Origin: a bacterium | GTDB taxonomy: Bacteria > Deinococcota > Deinococci > Deinococcales > Deinococcaceae | Length of the DNA: 64,000 nucleotides | Direction of reading: 5' to 3' | Assembly: GCA_021810505.1 (NCBI GenBank) | Contig: JAJZIR010000014.1 | Span: 1 to 64,000 of the forward strand | In this document: positions 58,891-64,000 of the stretch, piece by piece | How positions within the stretch are numbered: position 1 is the stretch's first letter | How the letters are laid out: each line of letters begins with the position of its first letter | Translations under genes and position numbers: made by a program | Notes under the pieces: model-generated | The model's database searches: none | The model's input: the letters and a program-made list of their open reading frames with translations, nothing else | Told to the model about the DNA's origin: nothing

Positions 58891-61578
58891 CTAGACCAGA
58901 TCGCCATAGACCACCCCCAGTTCTGGATCCAGGGAGATCTTGAGCTGGCCTACTTGAGCTGAGCCGCCGACCAAGGTGAGCACCTTGCAGCCGCCGAGTA
59001 GCGGGTGGTCGGTCCAGCCCGCAGGCACCTCGACTCCGCGGAGCCCCTTAACCGCTGCGGAACGGCCGAGGGTAACCATCCGGCCATAGATCGAGACGGC
59101 CTGGTCCCAAGAAGGCTTGCGCGAGGGATCGACGGCGACCCGTCCCTCAGGATCTAGGCTGAGGTGACCGGCCGAGGAGTGGAGCAAGACGGCTTGGACG
59201 GAAGGACGGACCAGCCGGGTAGAGAGGTGCTCTTCCGTGGAGCAGAGAGCGGCCTCAGCACCGCCCCAATCCCCGAGCTGAGCTGGGGGGTCCGAGTTCA
59301 CGAACTTCTCCGGGCCAGCAATCCAGCTATACGCTGCCGCCCTCTTATAGTCCGCCTTTTCGGCTTCGTATTCCTGCCAGGAAGTGCGCAGCAGGGGCCC
59401 TAGCCAAGCAGGGCTGCTCTCGGGCAAGCCTTGGGAATAGACCGCATCGATCAGGGTCTCCAGGTCATCTGGAAGTTTTAAGGAGGTGCGGCCCTGGAGC
59501 TCCCACCAGGTCCGCCACAGCAGATATGAAGGATAAATCAGGCCCGAATACCCCAGGTCCGGATTTTTGGGATCCTGCTCTAAGTAGGCCACCTGCAGCT
59601 GGGCTTCGCGCAGCAATCGAGGTCTAGGGTCATTCTCGCGATGGCGGTGCAAGCGACCAGCCCTCTGCAGGAGCAGATCGATCGGGGCCAGGTCGGTGAT
59701 CATGCCATCGAAGTCCAAGTCCAAGCTCTGCTCGGCAACCTGGGTAGCCACCAGGATCGCCCGGGGAGGTCGCGTGCCGGCAGCGGGGGCAGCAGGACCG
59801 AAGCGGCGCAGCACCTGCTCTTCGAGCCTCTGGCGGTCAGTTCCTGGAAAGCGGGCGTGGAACAGCAGCAATTCGGTCGGCTCTGGCAGAGCCGCAGCTA
59901 GGTTACGCAGCGCGAGGTAGACTTCCTGAGCCCGCTGCACGGTATTCAGGATGATCGCCAGACAACCTCCCGATCCCAGGCGCCGCAGGGCCAGCTCGGC
60001 CAGCTCGGCCGGGGCAGAAGGCGCTGGGTTCAGGCGGATGATGGGTAGCGGCCGAGCTTCGACGTGAAGACTCTCGGTCCCCTGGGCGTCTACCCGCGTG
60101 ACCCGGGGATAGGGCGCAAGCCGGCCTCCTCGGTCCCCGTAGGCTTGCAAGAGCTCCTCGCGCAGCGCGCGGGGCAGCGTAGCCGACATGATCACTGCCG
60201 AAGAACCCAGAGCCGCCAGCCAGCGCACCAGCTGAGCCAGCAGCGAACCGGTATAGCTGTCATAAGCGTGTACCTCGTCGAGGACTACTGTGCGGTTGGT
60301 CAGTCCCCAGAGCCGCACGAAGTGGTGCTTACTGCGGATCACCCCCATGAGCATCTGATCGACGGTCCCAACACCATACTCGCTCAGGAAAGCGCGCTTG
60401 CGGTGACTAAACCAGCTGGAAACCCGCAGCGCCTCTCCTGGCCCATCTTCATAGCTAACGTCACGCAGGCTCTTCAGATCAGCGTATTCAGCGTTGAGCA
60501 GCGCTGCTCCGTGCTGCAGCTGCAAGTCAGTAAGACGAGGAGCCGCTCCGCTACGCATGGCGCAGGACTCCAAAAAAGCACGGGTACGCGAGAACATGGC
60601 GTTCCCGGTCGCTCGAGTGGGCAGAGCCACGTACATGCCCCGGTGACCAAAACGCTTCTGCAAGATCAAGTGGGCATGCAGCGCGGCCTCGGTCTTACCT
60701 TCGCCGGTAGGCACCTCGACCAGCAGGAGGCTAGGTCTCGAGGCGCCTTCAGCTAGCTGAGCAGCCGCGCTCTGCAGTGGCCTGGGGAGGCGACCCGCGA
60801 AGACCTCAGCAAAAGCGATAGGTAAGGGGCCTTCCCAGAGCGCAGTTCTCGGTTGCCAACCGATCTTGTCTAAGGCAGCCGCCGCCAGCTGGGCCGCCTG
60901 CTTTAGATAAGTCACAGAGGGAGTGCGCCCATAGGGAAAGAATTCAGAAGCCGAGGCGATCCAGTCACAGAAGCTGGTCAGACCGGCTAGGCGGATCCAG
61001 GCGGGGCCCTCTAAGGCGCTGACCGCAGGGAACACCGGTGCCCCGAAGGCGAGAATCACCTGCTCTACCAATTCTTTCCGCACCAGATCCCAAGAACCTG
61101 ATCCCCACTGGCTTGGGCGGGAAGCCAGTGCTCCGAGCTCGGAAAAGCTGGGCCGGCGGCCGTGATGGCAGCCTACCGACTGCGCGATCTGCCGAGCTAG
61201 CCTGCTGGGAAAGCCCCGTCCAGCTAGCAATTTACTCAACAAAAATTCAGTGAGCAGCCCATGCGGACAGCGATCTGATTGCAGCTCGATAGATAATCCA
61301 GTTGCCAAGACACCTTGCTTTCCTTCGTCCCAGAGAGACTGAAACGCAGGTGTCGCTTTACCGAGATCGTGCAAAGCGGCTAGGATCTGCACCCAGTGCA
61401 CAGCTTGTTCAACCGGCAAACCCAAATCAGCCGCGAGCTGAGCTTTGCTCTGTGCAGGCTCACGCCCGAGCACCTCTCCAACCACCGCGCCGACATCTAG
61501 AAGGTGGGCGAGTAGGCTGTGGCGGGGCTCACCCTCCCGGGCGCTTTTGGCCCATAGGCTGTCGAGTTGCTCGGACAC
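58891..61578 (-). CDS. cas3: Cas3, HD nuclease-helicase
   Basis: 895 residues from GTG 61578, with GGAGGT four nt upstream; the ATGs at 61596 and 61644 lack such a site. N-terminal HD nuclease domain (LHDLGKATPAFQSLW; GCHHGRRPSF), then an SF2 helicase: Walker A VEVPTGEGKTEAALH, DEVHAYDS, IMSATLPR, and motif VI region LLQRAGRLHRH. It is recruited by Cascade to nick and degrade target DNA. Its stop is followed by the cas8e gap, not directly by cas8e. Confidence 0.95.
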   Translation of the reverse strand: MSEQLDSLWAKSAREGEPRHSLLAHLLDVGAVVGEVLGREPAQSKAQLAADLGLPVEQAVHWVQILAALHDLGKATPAFQSLWDEGKQGVLATGLSIELQSDRCPHGLLTEFLLSKLLAGRGFPSRLARQIAQSVGCHHGRRPSFSELGALASRPSQWGSGSWDLVRKELVEQVILAFGAPVFPAVSALEGPAWIRLAGLTSFCDWIASASEFFPYGRTPSVTYLKQAAQLAAAALDKIGWQPRTALWEGPLPIAFAEVFAGRLPRPLQSAAAQLAEGASRPSLLLVEVPTGEGKTEAALHAHLILQKRFGHRGMYVALPTRATGNAMFSRTRAFLESCAMRSGAAPRLTDLQLQHGAALLNAEYADLKSLRDVSYEDGPGEALRVSSWFSHRKRAFLSEYGVGTVDQMLMGVIRSKHHFVRLWGLTNRTVVLDEVHAYDSYTGSLLAQLVRWLAALGSSAVIMSATLPRALREELLQAYGDRGGRLAPYPRVTRVDAQGTESLHVEARPLPIIRLNPAPSAPAELAELALRRLGSGGCLAIILNTVQRAQEVYLALRNLAAALPEPTELLLFHARFPGTDRQRLEEQVLRRFGPAAPAAGTRPPRAILVATQVAEQSLDLDFDGMITDLAPIDLLLQRAGRLHRHRENDPRPRLLREAQLQVAYLEQDPKNPDLGYSGLIYPSYLLWRTWWELQGRTSLKLPDDLETLIDAVYSQGLPESSPAWLGPLLRTSWQEYEAEKADYKRAAAYSWIAGPEKFVNSDPPAQLGDWGGAEAALCSTEEHLSTRLVRPSVQAVLLHSSAGHLSLDPEGRVAVDPSRKPSWDQAVSIYGRMVTLGRSAAVKGLRGVEVPAGWTDHPLLGGCKVLTLVGGSAQVGQLKISLDPELGVVYGDLV

Positions 61579-62209
61579 TGATACCTCCAATAACATGTAG
61601 CGACGCTCTCGCGACATCCCGTGGCGCGCGGTACAGAAGTTCAAGACAATCTAGCTCATGCCGGGGAGGGGTCCACCCAAACCCTGCGTCTCTGGGTAGG
61701 CAGGGTGCGGCGCGGCTCACCCCCCCGGGCGCTTTTGGCCTACAGGCTGTCGAGTACCCTACCGAAATCCTGTACTAACACGCTTTTAGCAGGGCAGACC
61801 GGCGTACACGGTGAGCGGATTGACCGCGAGGGGCCAAAAATCCTTTGCAGCAGGTTGCAGCTGCGCCGACAGCTGGGCGGAATCTTTTAAGCCGGCCGAG
61901 CAGGGTTCCCGATCCACTCCGAGCGGGTCTGAGGCGCGCCTCTATCGCGCCGGCGCTGGTCAGCTGCGCGCAACCGGTCAACGGGATACGGGATCTCCTC
62001 TTGAACCGGACCCTACGCGCGGGCAGCGCACCGAAGCGACCCGCGCCCCCAGATGAGGACCCCTGTCCACCAGAAGACCTTATCTAGCCGCGCATCTCAT
62101 TCTAAAAGCTACTTTTGCCGCCCCTAGAGTCCCCGCAGGGGATGGGCTCGCAAAATACCTGCGCAGCTTCGGGCGGGCGCTCGGCTCAGCGCTAGACCCG
62201 GCCGCCCAC
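61579..62209. other. Intergenic region upstream of cas3
   Basis: 631 bp. It holds a 45-bp imperfect copy of the cas3 5' coding region (61711-61755) and a 7-bp inverted repeat (61681-61706). I see no other gene, and no confident cas3 promoter. The part from 61850 to 62209 has no recognisable content. Confidence 0.5.
61711..61755 (-). pseudogene. Fragment duplicated from the cas3 N-terminal coding region
   Basis: Agrees with 61523-61567 (inside cas3) at 41 of 45 bases. Read in the cas3 frame it gives LDSL, a TAG stop in place of Trp, then AKSARGGEPRR, against LDSLWAKSAREGEPRH in the gene. Neither flank continues the similarity. Confidence 0.7.
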
Positions 62210-63043
62210 TCAGGGCCCGACCTCCACCCTCACCTCGACGCTGAGCTGCTCCATACCCCCGCCCAGGCGCACCCCCCGCAGCGGCGGACAGTCATCGTAA
62301 TCCCGCCCGTGCGCTACCTTGACGTGGGAGATACCGGCTGGGCAGTCATTGGTCGGATCGATTCCGACCCAGCCGGTTCCAGGGAAGAAGGCTTCGATCC
62401 AGGCGTGGCTGCCCTCGGCTCCGACCCCGGTAGCCAGGTAGCCTGAGACGTAGCGGGCCGGCAACCTAGCCTGGCGCAGGAGAGCCAACATGGCCTGGGC
62501 GAAGTCCTGGCAAACCCCTTGACCGGAGGCGATAAAGTCCTGCAAAGGTGTATCGACCGATGTCGCGCCTACCCGGTAGGTGAAACGCGCGTGCAGGTGA
62601 TGGGCGGCCGCGAGCAGGTAGCTGAGCAGGTCATCTCTCATTCCCGGCAAGGGAAACCCGAGCAAAGCGGCCCAATCCCCCTGCAGGGGAATCCGCCTGG
62701 TCGGGGCCAGAAACTCGAAGAAGCGGGGGCGCAGCGGCTCCAAGCTGGCCACTTCCACCGCCCGGGGCTCAGCCGCCGGAAAGGTGAGAACCTCGGCGCG
62801 CGACGCGATGCGGAGCAGCCTGTGAGAAGTTGCCACGTGGAAATAGTGCACCCGGTTGCCAAAATAGTCGTCGCGGCTGCGGACCATCACCTCGGGATCC
62901 ACCTGCAGCTGGAAAGCCTGTAGGCTCTGGGTGGCGCTATCTACCGGAGAGACCCAGAGCTCATTGAAGGAGTCCTTGGCCTCCAGGGGATATCGGTATT
63001 CGGTGCAGTGCTGCACGCGCAGCTGGGTGCCCTGCGCAGTCAT
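62210..63043 (-). CDS. Transglutaminase-like cysteine protease family protein
   Basis: 277 residues. N-terminal beta domain (RVQHCTEYRYP), then the transglutaminase core with Cys in GQGVCQDFAQAMLALLR, His in EGSHAWIEAFFPG and Asp in GWVGIDPTND. It overlaps the alpha-E gene as ATGA. This pair plus an ATP-grasp gene is a widespread bacterial cassette, thought to make or process a peptide; its exact product is not established. Confidence 0.9.
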   Translation of the reverse strand: MTAQGTQLRVQHCTEYRYPLEAKDSFNELWVSPVDSATQSLQAFQLQVDPEVMVRSRDDYFGNRVHYFHVATSHRLLRIASRAEVLTFPAAEPRAVEVASLEPLRPRFFEFLAPTRRIPLQGDWAALLGFPLPGMRDDLLSYLLAAAHHLHARFTYRVGATSVDTPLQDFIASGQGVCQDFAQAMLALLRQARLPARYVSGYLATGVGAEGSHAWIEAFFPGTGWVGIDPTNDCPAGISHVKVAHGRDYDDCPPLRGVRLGGGMEQLSVEVRVEVGP

Positions 63044-63951
63044 CCGGCGCTCCCCAGGTAGAAGTACTGCTGGGAGAGGCGAACGTGGACCGCTGCGATA
63101 CGGGCCAACAGCTCTTCCAGACCGGGCTGCTCGCGCTCCAGCACCTCTGAGGCGCTGTCACAGTACTCCAGAGTGGCAGCCAGGCGCCCCGCGTCCCTGA
63201 GCGCCGCGTCGGAACCGCCCACCAAGCGCCGCAGCGCTTCCAGAGAACGGTGCAATCCGGAGAGGCTGAAGCGCACGCTGCGCGGAAAGTCGCTGTCCAG
63301 CAAAAGAAATTGTCCGATACCTATTGCCTCCAGCTTCCGGAAACGCTTGCGGTAGGCCTCTAGGGCCGAGACCGAGCGGAGCAGGGAACGGAACTGGTGG
63401 TCGCGCAGGGCCGGTTCGGGGGAGACAGCGGCCAGCAGGCCCAAGGTGCGCAACATGGTGTCGGCTCGCTCCAGGTAGCGGCCGCAGCGCACCAGGTAGA
63501 AAGCCTGATCGCGCGGCAGGGTCACCTCGGTGATGCCCATGACCAAGTGGCTGGCCTGGCAGATCTGGGTACAGAATTGGTGGAGGGCGACCGGCTCGTC
63601 CAGCAGGGGAATACCGGTCAAACGGCGCAACCGGTTGACCGCTTCCCAGATCTCCAAGTTCAGATAAAACCGCGTCAATCGGGCATTCTCATGCACCCTA
63701 TAGAGGCAGGAGCGCAACCCGTTGGGATTCTCACCCTGCTCGGCCAGCCAGGACACCACCGCCTTCTCCGCCGGTTGGATCGCGGCGGGAGCCTCGAAAG
63801 CGTCCAGAACCTTCCTCCACCAGGTGCTGGGCCACTCCGGGGCGGCCTGCGCGGTAGCCTCGAACTGCACCTCCAGGATCCGGGCGGTATTCTCAGCCCT
63901 CTCCAGGTAGCGCCCCATCCAGTAGAGGTTCTCTGCGATCCTGGCGAGCAT
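63040..63951 (-). CDS. Alpha-E domain protein
   Basis: 303 residues, almost wholly helical. MLARIAENLYWMGRYLERAENTARILEV is the signature of the alpha-E (DUF403) family, always seen with circularly permuted ATP-grasp and transglutaminase-like proteins. Function unknown; probably a partner in the same peptide-modifying system. Confidence 0.92.
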   Translation of the reverse strand: MLARIAENLYWMGRYLERAENTARILEVQFEATAQAAPEWPSTWWRKVLDAFEAPAAIQPAEKAVVSWLAEQGENPNGLRSCLYRVHENARLTRFYLNLEIWEAVNRLRRLTGIPLLDEPVALHQFCTQICQASHLVMGITEVTLPRDQAFYLVRCGRYLERADTMLRTLGLLAAVSPEPALRDHQFRSLLRSVSALEAYRKRFRKLEAIGIGQFLLLDSDFPRSVRFSLSGLHRSLEALRRLVGGSDAALRDAGRLAATLEYCDSASEVLEREQPGLEELLARIAAVHVRLSQQYFYLGSAG

Positions 63952-64000
63952 CTAGCCGACCACCCAGGTATCTTTGGAGCCGCCCCCCTGCGAGGAATTG
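63952..64000 (-). CDS. Circularly permuted ATP-grasp protein, C-terminal end only
   Basis: The last 15 codons read NSSQGGGSKDTWVVG and stop at 63954-63952. This terminal sequence, directly before an alpha-E gene, is the well-known end of circularly permuted ATP-grasp (COG2308-type) proteins. The body of the gene lies to the right of the window. Confidence 0.8.
   Translation of the reverse strand, partial: NSSQGGGSKDTWVVG

Noticed and set aside
58691-58894. 67-codon plus-strand open frame with an HPGEVL motif reminiscent of HigA-type antitoxins
   Set aside because: No ribosome site, overlaps the repeat-like element and cas3 end, and the motif is too short to mean anything.
39749-62209. CRISPR region as a tRNA-Lys-integrated mobile island
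   Set aside because: No integrase, no repeat of the tRNA 3' end found by eye at the right border, and no transposase.

Overview
The window is a high-GC bacterial chromosome segment that most resembles the Deinococcus-Thermus phylum (Deinococcota). The evidence is the N-terminus of EF-Tu, the sequences of EF-G, S12 and SpeD, the str operon order rpsL-rpsG-fusA-tuf, menaquinone genes, and promoters whose -10 box lies 6-7 nt from the start codon (leaderless genes, e.g. hisA and hisC). This assignment comes from recognition of protein sequence, not from a database search.

Layout: (1) 1-3305, str operon on the minus strand. (2) 3311-7167, a membrane protein and a four-gene type IV pilus minor-pseudopilin cluster. 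(3) 7402-7488, tRNA-Leu(CAG). (4) 8058-14142, menaquinone operon menB-E-F-D-H. (5) 14259-16042, convergent hisA and hisC. (6) 16070-18670, a membrane protein, an aldo/keto reductase and an esterase. (7) 18671-21908, succinate dehydrogenase sdhCDAB. (8) 22271-22714, speD. (9) 22767-25603, a secreted cytochrome c / PQQ dehydrogenase cassette. (10) 25967-30883, 2-oxoacid dehydrogenase E1alpha-E1beta-E2 followed by a GH51 arabinofuranosidase. (11) 31254-32162, mscS-like channel. (12) 32229-36993, Fe3+-type ABC transporter fbpABC with an Ftr1-like membrane protein and a 58-residue membrane peptide. (13) 37140-39711, two dienelactone-hydrolase-like genes and folC. (14) 39749-39824, tRNA-Lys(CTT). 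(15) 40268-52489, a very large type I-E CRISPR array; my manual count is 201 repeats and 200 spacers. (16) 52581-61578, a complete type I-E cas operon (cas3, cas8e, cse2, cas7e, cas5e, cas6e, cas1, cas2). (17) 62210-64000, transglutaminase / alpha-E / ATP-grasp genes.

The most interesting signal lies in the 260-bp gap between cas3 and cas8e. On the same strand as the cas genes, 58861-58833 carries a degenerate CRISPR repeat. It keeps the stem-loop register (with changed base pairs) and 7 of the 8 crRNA 5'-handle bases. The guide-like sequence that follows it matches DNA immediately upstream of the extended -10 box of the cas8e promoter: 12 of the first 14 positions agree. The only mismatches are at positions 6 and 12, the positions that Cascade flips out of the guide-target duplex, and the target is preceded by ATG, an accepted type I-E PAM. 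This looks like a built-in crRNA-like guide by which Cascade represses its own operon, analogous to the CreR/CreA guides described for other class 1 systems. No toxin ORF is visible, so autorepression fits better than a CreTA toxin-antitoxin pair.

The array is also unusual in orientation. The repeat direction, the AT-rich leader and the decayed last repeat all place the leader at the far left (about 40.2 kb), while cas1-cas2 sit next to the old, trailer end and are transcribed toward the array. Several spacers recur or hit the same target on both strands, which suggests repeated or primed acquisition against related invaders.
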